Shown here piece by piece: positions 24,208-33,285 of a stretch of DNA of 61,985 bases (its first letter is position 1; each line of letters opens with the position of its first letter). The notes below the pieces were generated by a model that searched no databases, was not told the DNA's origin, and saw nothing but the letters and a program-made list of their open reading frames with translations. A program made the position numbers and the translations under genes. Source of the DNA: a bacterium (GTDB lineage Bacteria; Omnitrophota; Gorgyraeia; Zapsychrales; Zapsychraceae); contig JAUIER010000022.1 in the NCBI GenBank assembly GCA_030429765.1, positions 1 through 61,985 of the forward strand, in the 5' to 3' direction.

Positions 24208-26924
24208 GGCGTCACCGGACCTTCCACCATCTGAGACTCCAGATATGTGACGATATCGTCGTGTTTCCTACCCCGGGCTATATCCAATGGAGTCTGATCA
24301 CGCTGGTTTTTTTGTGATATGTAGGGATGACCTGTTTCATGAAGCAGTTGTACAGACTTTAAATCTCCCTTTTCTGCCGCTCGATGCATGGCGTTATAGC
24401 CCCAGGTATCCTGTGTTGCATGTTCAAGTTCTGTTTGTGTGAGCAGAAACTCGACAACTTTGTACTGTCCGGACCGGCAAGCATAATGCAATGCCGTTTG
24501 ATTGCCGGTATTGACCAAATTTATAATTTCAGGATTTAAATCGACCATTTTCTTGATAACAGACAGTGATCCTACTTCCGCCGCGTAGTGGATTGGCAAG
24601 TTTTCATACTGACCACCCCACAAATTCTGACCCGGCTGCTTATCTAAAATTAATTCGAGGACGTCATTTAGTTTTCTTCGGGCAGCTGTGTGAATTGGAT
24701 AGTCATAACCGGAACCCTTTTTTGAAATATCGGCACCGGCGTTGATCAAATTCTGCGCCATCAAGTTATCATAATTTCTCAAAGCGATTTCCAAGGGGGT
24801 CTGTCCATCATAATTTGATTCGTCAAGATCTACCGATGCGTCAATATAGTTCGATACGCTGAGATAATCATTGCGGGCCACCGCCTTGTGGAGCCCGTAC
24901 TTTTCAGGCTCGGGATCATCCGACAAGGCCCACTTTTTGTATTCGTTAAATACTTTTCGCTCCTTCCAAAACGTGGATCTGTAATTTTCGGATAAACTCT
25001 CCTGCAAGAATATCTTGCTAGCCCGCTCATGATCATCAGTTCTCACGCAATACCAGGCATAAGCATGCATAATCCCATATGCCTTAGGATATTTTTTGAT
25101 ATAACTCTCATAACTTGATTTGATTTCGGGAGAACTAAATCTGTATTTCTTGAAAAGGTCATCTTTGAGGAAACTTTGAATTGAATAATATGTAGGCGCG
25201 AGTACTTCTGTCCGGATGGACTCATCCAGCTGCCTCGTGACTTCTGACATAAAACGCTCCAGAACACCTCGACGACCTCCCCACCGCCGGGTCAATCCTC
25301 GGGCCATTTCTTCATAGAGCGGTGAGTACCCCGGTTCGATGGCAACCCCCTCGTCAAATATCTGCCTTCGTTTTCGAGGAGAATCGCCCAAAGACAAGGC
25401 CACATCCAGCCAGACGGCATACAAATGCGGGTCCTGCGCCTTCAATTGACGCGCCGCCTGCAATTCTGACTGCGCCTCTGTCATTTTTTGCTTAAATTGT
25501 CTAGCGCTCTGGTCCGATACCGTATTAGAGTATCCCCCTCCACGATATTTCCAAGCCTGTCCGGCAAGCGCCTCGGCTCTGGTAATCCGTTCGACAACGG
25601 AATCGGGAAACTCCGCCCGCCACTCGTCAAGTTTTGCAAAATACAGATCCCAATGCTTAGATCCAATTTTTCCAAACCCGTCACTGAGACCGGAGTAAAA
25701 GCTGGACAGGGTTCGACCTCCCCATTCCAAACGGCTTTCCGGACTACGAAAGACTTGGGCCAATCGTTCAATTTCTGCAAATTGCCCTGATCCAAATAAG
25801 ATACGAATGCGCTCTTCAAATGGCCCCACACGCATTTGAAGCAAAGAAGCTGCAAGCTCCGCTTCCGTAAATAAGCTATCCTGATTCGGCTTCACGATTA
25901 GCCCGTCGGCCATCTCAAGCTTCCACAACAGCCGGCCGGTTTCATCGTAACGAATATATTCACCATGCGACTGCCCTTTTCGAAAACCAATCGAGTACTC
26001 CAGTTGACCATTCTCAAAATACTGCTTGGTTTCTCCCGACCTCAAACCATCTTCATCATAATTTTTTTCTAAATCCAGCTGACCATTCTCGTAATATAAC
26101 CGGTGACGTCCTATGAGCTTATCATTAACGTACTCCTTCGTTTCCAATAACTTACCATTCTCGTAATAATGCTTTCTCACACCATGCAAATCCCCATTCT
26201 GATACTCCGCTGACTCTTTAACCGTTCCATCCGGGTAATACCAAATCGCTTCACCATGACGAACCGAATCTAGATGCTGAATCTTAGATTTCTTGATACC
26301 TTTCTCGTTAAAAAAAGTTATAAAACCTGTAAGTTTTCCTTCTTTGAGTTCTCTAATAGCTTCGAGCGTCCCATCTTCGCGGTATCTTTTACTGATTCCG
26401 TGCCCTGTATTGTTAACAAAATCGGTTTCTTCTTTCAGATTTCCATTCTCCCAGTAAAACTTACCCAGCCCATGCTGCATTCCGTCTTTGTAGTACTCTT
26501 CTGAACGCATATTGCCATTCTCGTAATACCATTTATTCAATCCGTTGTATTTGTGATTCTCGAACGTATGAACAGCAAAGAATTTTCCATCCGGCCTGTA
26601 TCGATACGCCATTCCATGCAGCATATTGTTGTGAAAATCTTCCTCAGACCGAAGCCGGCCATCTTCGTAAAAGGACTTGTATTTCCCCTGACGCCGCCCC
26701 TCTACGATGCTAAATTCTTCCTTGAGCTGTCCGTTCGGATAAAATGTTTTAACCGACCCTTCCCTCTTTCCCATCACAAACTTTATCGGATCCAAACGCT
26801 CTTCATATTCAACCGATCCATCGGGAAAGTAACGATACACCGTGGACTTTGAGACCTTTTGATAGATCAACGCTCCACCCACCAACACAACCGATAAAAG
26901 CAACAGTAATATTTTTCTAGCCAA
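24204..26924 (-). CDS. MORN_2 - helical - ankyrin fusion protein
   Basis: 906 residues starting at TTG 26924, which has an AGGAGG site five bases upstream. Order: membrane segment (about 5-20); about 13 MORN_2 repeats (about 28-345); a helical, partly TPR-like region (about 350-680) with FDEGVAIEPGYSPLYEEMARGLTR; then five or six ankyrin repeats (about 690-900) such as GQTPLEIALRNYDNLMAQNLINAGAD and QTALHYACRSGQYKVVEFLL. The combination is unusual. Coupled by ATGA to the pure MORN_2 gene, so both probably act together. Role unknown. Confidence 0.8.
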   Translation of the reverse strand: MARKILLLLLSVVLVGGALIYQKVSKSTVYRYFPDGSVEYEERLDPIKFVMGKREGSVKTFYPNGQLKEEFSIVEGRRQGKYKSFYEDGRLRSEEDFHNNMLHGMAYRYRPDGKFFAVHTFENHKYNGLNKWYYENGNMRSEEYYKDGMQHGLGKFYWENGNLKEETDFVNNTGHGISKRYREDGTLEAIRELKEGKLTGFITFFNEKGIKKSKIQHLDSVRHGEAIWYYPDGTVKESAEYQNGDLHGVRKHYYENGKLLETKEYVNDKLIGRHRLYYENGQLDLEKNYDEDGLRSGETKQYFENGQLEYSIGFRKGQSHGEYIRYDETGRLLWKLEMADGLIVKPNQDSLFTEAELAASLLQMRVGPFEERIRILFGSGQFAEIERLAQVFRSPESRLEWGGRTLSSFYSGLSDGFGKIGSKHWDLYFAKLDEWRAEFPDSVVERITRAEALAGQAWKYRGGGYSNTVSDQSARQFKQKMTEAQSELQAARQLKAQDPHLYAVWLDVALSLGDSPRKRRQIFDEGVAIEPGYSPLYEEMARGLTRRWGGRRGVLERFMSEVTRQLDESIRTEVLAPTYYSIQSFLKDDLFKKYRFSSPEIKSSYESYIKKYPKAYGIMHAYAWYCVRTDDHERASKIFLQESLSENYRSTFWKERKVFNEYKKWALSDDPEPEKYGLHKAVARNDYLSVSNYIDASVDLDESNYDGQTPLEIALRNYDNLMAQNLINAGADISKKGSGYDYPIHTAARRKLNDVLELILDKQPGQNLWGGQYENLPIHYAAEVGSLSVIKKMVDLNPEIINLVNTGNQTALHYACRSGQYKVVEFLLTQTELEHATQDTWGYNAMHRAAEKGDLKSVQLLHETGHPYISQKNQRDQTPLDIARGRKHDDIVTYLESQMVEGPVTP

Positions 26925-26935
26925 TCCGGCCTCCT

Positions 26936-27238
26936 CTATGATTGTTCCCGCTTCTTTTTAAACGCTTCCATTTGCTGTTTGAGATATTTGCGCCGGACTC
27001 GATTGACCTCTTCGCGTGCCATGGGGTCCAGCTGAGCCAATAATTCATCGATTTGCTTAACGGATCGTCCTTTGAGCATCTGCATAATCTTGCGTTCATT
27101 ACGGACCACCGTGAAATACGCCGCCACATAAATGACACCGTACGCCGTGATCAGCAGCGCCGAGCCTTTCAATCCCCATTTGAAATAAACCACCACCGCC
27201 AAAACACTGCAGAGGATGGTGTAGATGATGTTTTTCAT
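26936..27238 (-). CDS. Small membrane protein with charged C-terminal helix
   Basis: 100 residues: two hydrophobic segments (about 3-20 and 26-45) and a long basic/acidic helix (RSVKQIDELLAQLDPMAREEVNRV and on). No family recognised. Its stop lies 11 bases before the TTG of the MORN-ankyrin gene, so it is probably the first gene of that operon. The 95-base gap on its 5' side (27239-27333) shows no clear promoter. Confidence 0.6.
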   Translation of the reverse strand: MKNIIYTILCSVLAVVVYFKWGLKGSALLITAYGVIYVAAYFTVVRNERKIMQMLKGRSVKQIDELLAQLDPMAREEVNRVRRKYLKQQMEAFKKKREQS

Positions 27239-27333
27239 ATTTTACGATCAGCCGTACAACAGATTAAGATTTAATGATGTGTTGAAATACATTCTATCAC
27301 AAACACGTTACAGCCGCAGAATGTATCGGAAGA

Positions 27334-28080
27334 TTACACCCCCCGCATCCGCTGGACTCTTGCTTCGGCTTGGGCGAGGAGTTGCGGGATCAGGCGGGCT
27401 TCGGGGAGGTTTTTCCAGAATCGGACGGGCATTTCGTTTTTCATAGCCTTGATTTTGACCCGGGCGGGATTGAAGATGGATTGGTAGTAGGTGCACCACA
27501 GCTCGTCAAACCCGTCCTCGATATCCGGCTTTTGAGTCAGGCCTTCGGAGGTATACCGCTTGTGGCCGTCCCACAACATGCACTGATACGGGGTGGCAAT
27601 CATCCAGCGCATCTGACCGAACCGACGCACAAAGAATTCCGAGCACGTCTCGAGGATATAATGATCTGGTTCGTACCAGGCCACATATGTCGGCTGATCA
27701 TCTACGACAACCTCCTTGAACCGGACAAACGCCTTCATCTTATGCAGGTCGCGGCGCACGGCCTTTCGCATCGTGTGAATGGACTGCATCAAGGGATCAA
27801 CGTCGATGTGAACGAGATTACGCTCGCCATGGGTGCAACGCCATAGCACCTGGTAAAGCCACTCAAAGCGTCGGGGATCGCGGTGACACACCACGGCCCG
27901 GGCATACTCATGAAACTTGGGATCAACCCGCCACGTGCAGACCGGTGGCGGTTTGTTGACCGCTAACGTCCCAAACAGATCGGGCTGACCACTCATCGCC
28001 CATGCAGTCTGCTCCGGCGGCACATTCTGCCCGAGATATGTTTGGGCCTGCTCCCACCATTCGTCATAACGCATCCGCAT
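27334..28080 (-). CDS. DUF4130-type DNA metabolism protein, partner of radical SAM enzyme
   Basis: 248 residues from the ATG at 28080, which overlaps the radical SAM stop (TGATG). A longer frame to 28479 lies inside that gene and is not used. The sequence has FEWLYQVLWRCTHGERNLVHID, RRDLHKMKAFVRFKEV, YEPDHYILETCSEFFVRRFGQMRWMIATP and YYQSIFNPARVKIKAMKNEMPVR. These blocks match the TIGR03915/DUF4130 family, which elsewhere is fused to uracil-DNA glycosylase-like domains. A role in repair or modification of DNA bases with the radical SAM protein is predicted for the pair but, to my knowledge, not biochemically shown. Confidence 0.88.
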   Translation of the reverse strand: MRMRYDEWWEQAQTYLGQNVPPEQTAWAMSGQPDLFGTLAVNKPPPVCTWRVDPKFHEYARAVVCHRDPRRFEWLYQVLWRCTHGERNLVHIDVDPLMQSIHTMRKAVRRDLHKMKAFVRFKEVVVDDQPTYVAWYEPDHYILETCSEFFVRRFGQMRWMIATPYQCMLWDGHKRYTSEGLTQKPDIEDGFDELWCTYYQSIFNPARVKIKAMKNEMPVRFWKNLPEARLIPQLLAQAEARVQRMRGV

Positions 28081-29324
28081 CAGATCTCTCCTGTCAGCGC
28101 CGAGAAAAAATCCAGCTGTTGGTCCTGCACGGTATCTACCGTCGGCTTGGTGTTGATGACTGGTATCGGCCGCTCGTCGGGCCAATGGTCCTCGGCCAGG
28201 ATAAACCGGCGCGCGCGGTTTAAGGCGACACGAAGTTTCCGCAAATCCTTGAGCCGCAGCCGATGGTACTTCCGGATCTTCTGGATCCGCATCGCGTTTC
28301 GCACACCGATACCCGGCACGCGCATCAGCATCGCCCGCGGCGCGGTGTTTATATCGACGGGAAAGTATTCCGGATGCGCCAGCGCCCAGACCATTTTGGG
28401 ATCCTGTTTGAGATCGAGGTTGCGGTCCTGACCAGTGACCAATTCCTCGACGGTAAAACCGTAAAAGCGCAGCAGCCAATCCGCCTGATACAACCGGTGC
28501 TCACGGAGCAATGGAATCCTGGTTGAGGGCATCTGTGACGACATATCCGGGATCGGACTGTACGCCGAATAGTACACACGCCGCAGTTTGTACCCCTGAT
28601 ACAGATCGGAGGCCTTTTGAAGAATGGTCATATCAGGCGTCGGTGTGGCCCCGACAATCAATTGTGTGCTCTGTCCGCCGGCGGCATAGCGGCGCCGGTG
28701 TTTGGATGAACCGCGCTCTTTTTTGTCGCGGTCAATCGCCGTTCGGATCTGGCCCATCGTGCCTTCAATTTCCTGATGGGTCTTTTCCGGCGCCAGATTG
28801 TTGAGATCATCCTGTGTGGGCAATTCAATATTCGCGCTCAAGCGATCGGCCCAGATGCCTGCCTCATCCATCAGCTCCTGCGACGCGCCCGGCACGGCCT
28901 TGATGTGAATGTATCCGCCGAAGCGGTGTTCGGTCCGCAGCTTTTTGGCGATCGCGATCAGCCGCTCCATGGTGTAGTCCGGACTGACCATTATGCCGGA
29001 GCTGACAAATAATCCTTCGATATAATTGCGCTTGTAAAATTCAACCGTCAGCGAGACGATCTCATCGGTTTTGAAGGCCGCCCGCCGCGTGGAACTTGAC
29101 GCGCGGTTGATGCAGTACTGACAATCGTAGATGCAGAAATTGGTGAGTAGTAACTTGAGTAAAGAAATACACCGTCCGTCCGGCGTGTAGCTGTGACAGA
29201 TGCCGACCGAGTGACCGTTGCCCAATCCATTCCTGGGACGTTTACGGTTGGAGCCGCTGCTGGCACAGGAGGCATCATACTTGGCGGCGTCGGCGAGAAT
29301 GGCGAGTTTCTGTTGCAAGTCCAT
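28080..29324 (-). CDS. Putative DNA modification/repair radical SAM protein
   Basis: 414 residues. The radical SAM cluster motif CIYDCQYC (about 64-71, CxxxCxxC) lies in a TIM-barrel start, LLLTNFCIYDCQYCINR. The N-terminus GHSVGICHSYTPDGRCISLLK is typical of TIGR03916. The C-terminal region has a helix-hairpin-helix stretch (MRVPGIGVRNAMRIQKIRK), a DNA-binding motif. Together with the DUF4130 partner, it forms a conserved two-gene set proposed to repair or modify DNA. The start at 29324 is good; upstream 29325-29593 carries repeats only. Confidence 0.9.
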   Translation of the reverse strand: MDLQQKLAILADAAKYDASCASSGSNRKRPRNGLGNGHSVGICHSYTPDGRCISLLKLLLTNFCIYDCQYCINRASSSTRRAAFKTDEIVSLTVEFYKRNYIEGLFVSSGIMVSPDYTMERLIAIAKKLRTEHRFGGYIHIKAVPGASQELMDEAGIWADRLSANIELPTQDDLNNLAPEKTHQEIEGTMGQIRTAIDRDKKERGSSKHRRRYAAGGQSTQLIVGATPTPDMTILQKASDLYQGYKLRRVYYSAYSPIPDMSSQMPSTRIPLLREHRLYQADWLLRFYGFTVEELVTGQDRNLDLKQDPKMVWALAHPEYFPVDINTAPRAMLMRVPGIGVRNAMRIQKIRKYHRLRLKDLRKLRVALNRARRFILAEDHWPDERPIPVINTKPTVDTVQDQQLDFFSALTGEI

Positions 29325-29388
29325 CCCTCACCATACCACTTTTTTGTGTGGTTATATAGAAAAATTTCAAAAAATCTGAAGGGCCTGA

Positions 29389-29417
29389 AGGGGACAGTCC
29401 CCAAAAAGGGACAGGTC
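29389..29417. repeat. REP-like GGGGACAG element
   Basis: GGGGACAGTCCCC, then AAAAAGGGACAGGTC. The first part is a perfect 13-base palindrome; the second is a degenerate half. Lies in the 269-base gap 29325-29593, which otherwise has no gene. Confidence 0.8.
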
Positions 29418-29560
29418 TACTCACTATTGATGAACCGTTAATATTTTCAGCTGTCACTCATCCGGGCCCAAGTAGATCAGCTCCATTTTGTCCGCCTACA
29501 GCATCGGCACTGAGAATGAAACCCACTCCTGACGAAGACCCCTTTTGATCCGCGGTTGCC

Positions 29561-29593
29561 CTGTCCCTAAAAGGGGACTGTCCCCTTTCGGGG
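29561..29593. repeat. REP-like GGGGACAG element at MBOAT stop codon
   Basis: CTGTCCCTAAAAGGGG, then ACTGTCCCC TTTCGGGG, ending directly at the TAA of the MBOAT gene (29596-29594). It may serve as a terminator or mRNA-end hairpin. Confidence 0.8.
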
Positions 29594-31006
29594 TTAAAAC
29601 TGAAAGTAGATAAACGATTCGCTGCCGCCGCCGAACAGGACGATCAATACTATCATGATCAAGGCCAGGACATACGATCGCGCTCGCTTCCATCGAAACA
29701 GCACATCGCTTTGATTTCGTTCCTGGATGACATCCATCACAAACACCATGACCGCGAAGATCAACGTCCACATCAAATTCAGATTAAACAACGGCCAATC
29801 CTGGATCTGATCGTACGCCAATCCGGACAACAGCGATTGTGTCCACGCGCCGATCTGAGCGACCGACTCCGCGCGAAACAGCAGCCACCCATACAGGGTC
29901 CAAACGAACATCACGCCGATCGACAGCCAACGGCCGATCCACCCACCTCGCTCCTTGTTTTCCGGCGTCGCCATCACATGATAGATCAGTAACAGCAACC
30001 CGTGATACACCCCCCACACCACAAAGGTCCAGGCGGCCCCATGCCACAGACCGGCCAGAAACATCGTGAGCATCAGATTGATCATCGTTCGAGTCCGGCC
30101 ATGATGGCTACCACCCAGCGGGATGTATACATAATCTCGGATCCATGTCGACAAACTGATATGCCAGCGCCGCCAGAACTCCGACGGGCTGGCCGCGAAG
30201 TATGGCTGATTGAAATTTCGCATCAGCTCCACACCCAGCCATTTAGCAATCCCGCGGGCGATCTTGGAGTATCCGGCAAAGTCTCCGTAGATCTGCAACG
30301 CGAAGGCCAGCGTCGCGAGTATCACCTCGGCCCCGCTCACGGTCCCAAGCGCGTAATAATGATCCACCACCCGCGCCATGTTGTCGGCGATAAAGACCTT
30401 GAGGAAATATCCAAGAATAATCAACGCGAATCCATCGCTGATCTGTCGTCGGGTTGGAGGCGTGAGTGCCTTTAACTGCGGGATCAGATGCGCCGCGCGT
30501 TCAATCGGTCCGGCCACCAGCTGCGGGAAAAACGCGATGTATGTGGCAAACACGAGAATATTCCGCTCCGCCGCGATACGCCCTCGATACACATCGATGG
30601 TATAGCCCATTGACTGGAACGTATAAAATGAAATACCGACCGGCAATAACACGTTGAGCGTCACCGGATCCGGATTCATTCCCAATGTTGAAAGGATCGT
30701 GCCGAGGGAATCGGCAAAGAAATTAAAGTATTTAAAGACAAACAGGATGCTCAAGTTTGTGACCAGGCTCAACACGAGCCACCCTCGACGCCGCGATTCC
30801 GACTCCGTCGCATCAATCGAACGCGCCGCCACATAGTCAATCAGCGTTGACAACAGGATCAGCGCGAGGTAGTTGACATTCCACCAGCCGTAAAACACGT
30901 AGCTCGCGGCCAGGATCCATGCCGGCCGCCATCGCCGGCTGATCAGATGAAGACCACTGAAAAATATCAGCGCAAAAAGGATAAACGAATAAGAGTTAAA
31001 GATCAC
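29594..31006 (-). CDS. MBOAT family O-acyltransferase (AlgI-like)
   Basis: 470 residues, about eleven membrane helices. The N-terminus MIFNSYSFILFALIFF and the block YSKIARGIAKWLGVELMRNFNQPYF are typical of AlgI/DltB-related O-acyltransferases; the catalytic His is in LAGLWHGAAWTFVVWG (about 310-325). It transfers acyl groups (usually acetyl) across the membrane to a glycan acceptor with an SGNH partner, here the upstream gene. The start is GTG, overlapping the partner's TGA by 4 bases, with GGGAGG upstream. The acceptor polymer is unknown. Confidence 0.93.
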   Translation of the reverse strand: MIFNSYSFILFALIFFSGLHLISRRWRPAWILAASYVFYGWWNVNYLALILLSTLIDYVAARSIDATESESRRRGWLVLSLVTNLSILFVFKYFNFFADSLGTILSTLGMNPDPVTLNVLLPVGISFYTFQSMGYTIDVYRGRIAAERNILVFATYIAFFPQLVAGPIERAAHLIPQLKALTPPTRRQISDGFALIILGYFLKVFIADNMARVVDHYYALGTVSGAEVILATLAFALQIYGDFAGYSKIARGIAKWLGVELMRNFNQPYFAASPSEFWRRWHISLSTWIRDYVYIPLGGSHHGRTRTMINLMLTMFLAGLWHGAAWTFVVWGVYHGLLLLIYHVMATPENKERGGWIGRWLSIGVMFVWTLYGWLLFRAESVAQIGAWTQSLLSGLAYDQIQDWPLFNLNLMWTLIFAVMVFVMDVIQERNQSDVLFRWKRARSYVLALIMIVLIVLFGGGSESFIYFQF

Positions 31007-32058
31007 GGGGACGCCTCCCCCTGAATCTGTAGAAGCCCTGTCCCTAAAAGGGGTTGTTCCCCTTTTTGCCGCGGTTGCCCTGTCCCTAAAAGGGGACTGT
31101 CCCCTTCCGGCCCCAAATTTGCACGGATCACTTCAAACAACCGCCGCGCCATCGCCGGTTCTTCCTCCCCATGCGGATGGATCTCGTCGGCAAAACGCGC
31201 CGGATTGTAGTGCTGTTTGAAGTTGTAATAGCGCACATGCTCAATCCCCGCAACCAGCTCGGGCAGCCAGTCATTCGCCGGCAGCGACTCAAATCCGCTT
31301 TCCTGTTCCACAAATACCGTCGGTATCTCGCTGGTCCGGACGCGTTCGATCAAATATCGCAGCAGCTCCGGCGCCATCACGAATTGCTTTCTAGGCGGCA
31401 CCTTGAACCCATGCTCCTCGAAAATATCAACGGCTTGATTGAGCGTCCGTCCGAAAAACCGCATCGGTTTGAGTCCATCCGTTGATACCCGCTGATCAAT
31501 CCACAAGTCCGCGTACACCCGCGCCAATGGCAACGTCCGCAGCAACGGCACATGACTATGAAAAAAACTTTTCACCCGCTGATCCCGGGACAGTGTTGAA
31601 CGCATCAACGGGGTACGAATGTCTTTCATCCAGGCGGTATAGAGTAAATTTGGTGCGTCCGTCCGGTAGATCTCATCAAAATAACCGAAGGTCAGCGGCA
31701 TGGTTTGGATCAAGATCAAATCCGGATCAAATTGCCGTACGTATTGATGCATGATGATGTAATCAGCGACCGAAGCGGCCGGCATCGCGAACACGCCGAG
31801 CTCAACATCCAGCCCGGCCTGTTGGCGCATCTGTTCGAGATGTTTGACGATACTGGATAGCCTCAACACCGAATTGCCGAGAATAATAACCCGAGGCTGT
31901 GTCTTGGGTTTCATTGTCGAGAAAGCCAATCCGTACGTACCGAACGGCGCCATCCGATTACCGGAGACAATGAGTTGAAAGTGATTGAGCCGGGGGAGAA
32001 TAAGTCCGGCGAGGATAAGAAGAGTAAAAAAAATCGATTTACGGATGTTCAAGCACAT
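31003..32058 (-). CDS. SGNH-like partner of MBOAT, C-terminus extended by repeat DNA
   Basis: 351 residues. A signal/anchor (about 6-22) is followed by RVIILGNSVLRLSS (block I, GNS) and DEIHPHGEEEPAMARRL (block V, Asp and His), the pattern of DUF1574/AlgJ-type proteins working with MBOAT enzymes. Natural homology should end near RRLFEVIRANL; the last about 36 residues (GDSPLLGTGQPR and similar) are translated from two REP-like elements at 31036-31110 that keep the frame open. Overlaps the MBOAT gene by 4 bases, so translation coupling survived the insertions. Confidence 0.78.
   Translation of the reverse strand: MCLNIRKSIFFTLLILAGLILPRLNHFQLIVSGNRMAPFGTYGLAFSTMKPKTQPRVIILGNSVLRLSSIVKHLEQMRQQAGLDVELGVFAMPAASVADYIIMHQYVRQFDPDLILIQTMPLTFGYFDEIYRTDAPNLLYTAWMKDIRTPLMRSTLSRDQRVKSFFHSHVPLLRTLPLARVYADLWIDQRVSTDGLKPMRFFGRTLNQAVDIFEEHGFKVPPRKQFVMAPELLRYLIERVRTSEIPTVFVEQESGFESLPANDWLPELVAGIEHVRYYNFKQHYNPARFADEIHPHGEEEPAMARRLFEVIRANLGPEGDSPLLGTGQPRQKGEQPLLGTGLLQIQGEASP
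31036..31110. repeat. Two REP-like elements inside a coding sequence
   Basis: Two copies in the same orientation, CCTGTCCCTAAAAGGGG with TTGTTCCCC (31036-31067) and with ACTGTCCCC (31078-31110), separated by GCCGCGGTTG. The string CGCGGTTGCCCTGTCCC is also found before the copy at 29561, so all three share flanks. They are read through in frame by the SGNH gene. Confidence 0.82.
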
Positions 32059-32083
32059 ACTTATTACAGAGAATAATTCTTAC

Positions 32084-33049
32084 TTAAGCCGGGATATGTA
32101 ACTCCGACGTCACTTTGAGATTTGGACAACGATCCTGAATCTTGCGAGCGTAGCGGTCGTAGTCCCATAGCGGCAAATCCAATTGTTTTAACTGTCGAAT
32201 CTGCACGATCTCCTCGACCTTGTTGTCGCTGAGCCGCAACACACCCAGCGTTTCAAGTCTGGGAAGATTCTTCAAGGGAGCCAGTGATTCCAGTCGCGGC
32301 AACTCGCCGATCATTAAATGTTTTAGTGATGCCCCGTTTAAAAAATCCAGCTGCCGAATATCTGTGAGCTGGTCCAGGATCAATGTGTGAAGCCGGGATA
32401 ACCTGGACAGCACTTTCAGCTTATTGGGATCGGAGATTTTGGCACGCACGATATGCAAGCGCTCCAGCGACGGCACCTGCTTTAGACCATCGATGGACAG
32501 AATGTCGCCGAATCGAATCGTAACGTCCTTCAAGCGTTCCAATCCATGCAGCGACGTAAACCCGTCAATCCGCACTGACAAAAAGCTCACCCGTTCCAGC
32601 GCGTGCAATTGGGATATCTCTGGAATATTTCTCACCGAACCCACCACGGAGATTGATTTTAACCCCTTAAATGTACCGACTCCATGCAGGTCCGCTTTGA
32701 GCCCTGACACGCTGAGTTTTTCGAGCGTGTTCACACTTCCCAACTTCGAAAGGTCAACGGCTGAATTCATATTGAGCGATAATGATTTGAGATCGGGCAG
32801 ATAGGATAGCGCATCGGCCAGCGTTGCCGTATCCATATCTGCGGTGTCAATCGCCAACGCAATACCGGGACAGACCCGGAAATATGTCTGATTGATGATT
32901 TGCCAGGTGGCGGCATCAACGTAAGCCAGCGGCATTTTCACCGTGATCAGCCCGACCTCCTCCGCCGGCGGCAGGTATCGCACATAGCCCTCGTCGATCT
33001 TTCGCTTGATCTGTAATCCGCCATTGGAGTCAAAGACGTGTCGATTCAT
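32084..33049 (-). CDS. Leucine-rich repeat protein
   Basis: 321 residues, no signal peptide seen. From about residue 75 to 300 there are about ten LRR units of 22-24 residues, with patterns such as LPDLKSLSLNMNSAVDLSKLG and LERLKDVTIRFGDILSIDGL. The N-terminal 70 residues are different and unassigned. A cytoplasmic protein-binding role is likely; partner unknown. The stop is 25 bases before the SGNH gene and a 48-residue membrane ORF lies 16 bases upstream, so all may be one transcript. Confidence 0.75.
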   Translation of the reverse strand: MNRHVFDSNGGLQIKRKIDEGYVRYLPPAEEVGLITVKMPLAYVDAATWQIINQTYFRVCPGIALAIDTADMDTATLADALSYLPDLKSLSLNMNSAVDLSKLGSVNTLEKLSVSGLKADLHGVGTFKGLKSISVVGSVRNIPEISQLHALERVSFLSVRIDGFTSLHGLERLKDVTIRFGDILSIDGLKQVPSLERLHIVRAKISDPNKLKVLSRLSRLHTLILDQLTDIRQLDFLNGASLKHLMIGELPRLESLAPLKNLPRLETLGVLRLSDNKVEEIVQIRQLKQLDLPLWDYDRYARKIQDRCPNLKVTSELHIPA

Positions 33050-33065
33050 ATCAAAACCTGATGTG

Positions 33066-33212
33066 TTATTCCTGGATATGATTGGAAATCAGGGCCGAGT
33101 TAATCCTTGAGCTCATCCCGCGCGGTTCAAAAAAGATTTGGTACCCGATATAGGCTATAAATCCCAATATTCCTAAAACGGCCATTAAACCAAGGCGTTG
33201 TGGTTTGGTCAT
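33066..33212 (-). CDS. 48-residue single-helix membrane peptide
   Basis: A short frame: ATG at 33212 with GAGG eight bases upstream, MTKPQRLGLMAVLGILGFIAYIG, then FFEPRGMSSRINSALISNHIQE and TAA at 33068-33066. One transmembrane helix (about 7-24) with a basic N-terminus. The good ribosome site and the position 16 bases before the LRR gene support it being real. No family recognised. Confidence 0.55.
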   Translation of the reverse strand: MTKPQRLGLMAVLGILGFIAYIGYQIFFEPRGMSSRINSALISNHIQE

Positions 33213-33236
33213 GACGATACCTCTACACTAAGAAAG

Positions 33237-33277
33237 CCTGTCCCCCAAAGGGGCCAGTCCCCTTTCGGGGACAGGTC
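33237..33277. repeat. REP-like GGGGACAG element
   Basis: GCCTGTCCCCCAAAGGGG, then CCAGTCCCC TTTCGGGGACAGGTC. A bipartite palindrome lying between the stop of the DksA-like gene and the 48-residue ORF. Confidence 0.8.
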
Positions 33278-33285
33278 TTAAGCGT

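Noticed and set aside
21469-26924. Regular spacing of about 70 bases suggestive of a direct-repeat or CRISPR-like array
   Set aside because: The spacing comes from MORN_2 protein repeats; the DNA units are diverged and the frame is open throughout.
28081-28479. Long N-terminal extension of the DUF4130 gene
   Set aside because: It lies wholly within the radical SAM gene in another frame; the ATG at 28080 gives the normal family length.
29496-29771. Short frame containing SVLTPKGDSPLLGTG
   Set aside because: It is a shadow of the MBOAT gene that reads into the REP-like repeat; the peptide is the translation of the repeat itself.
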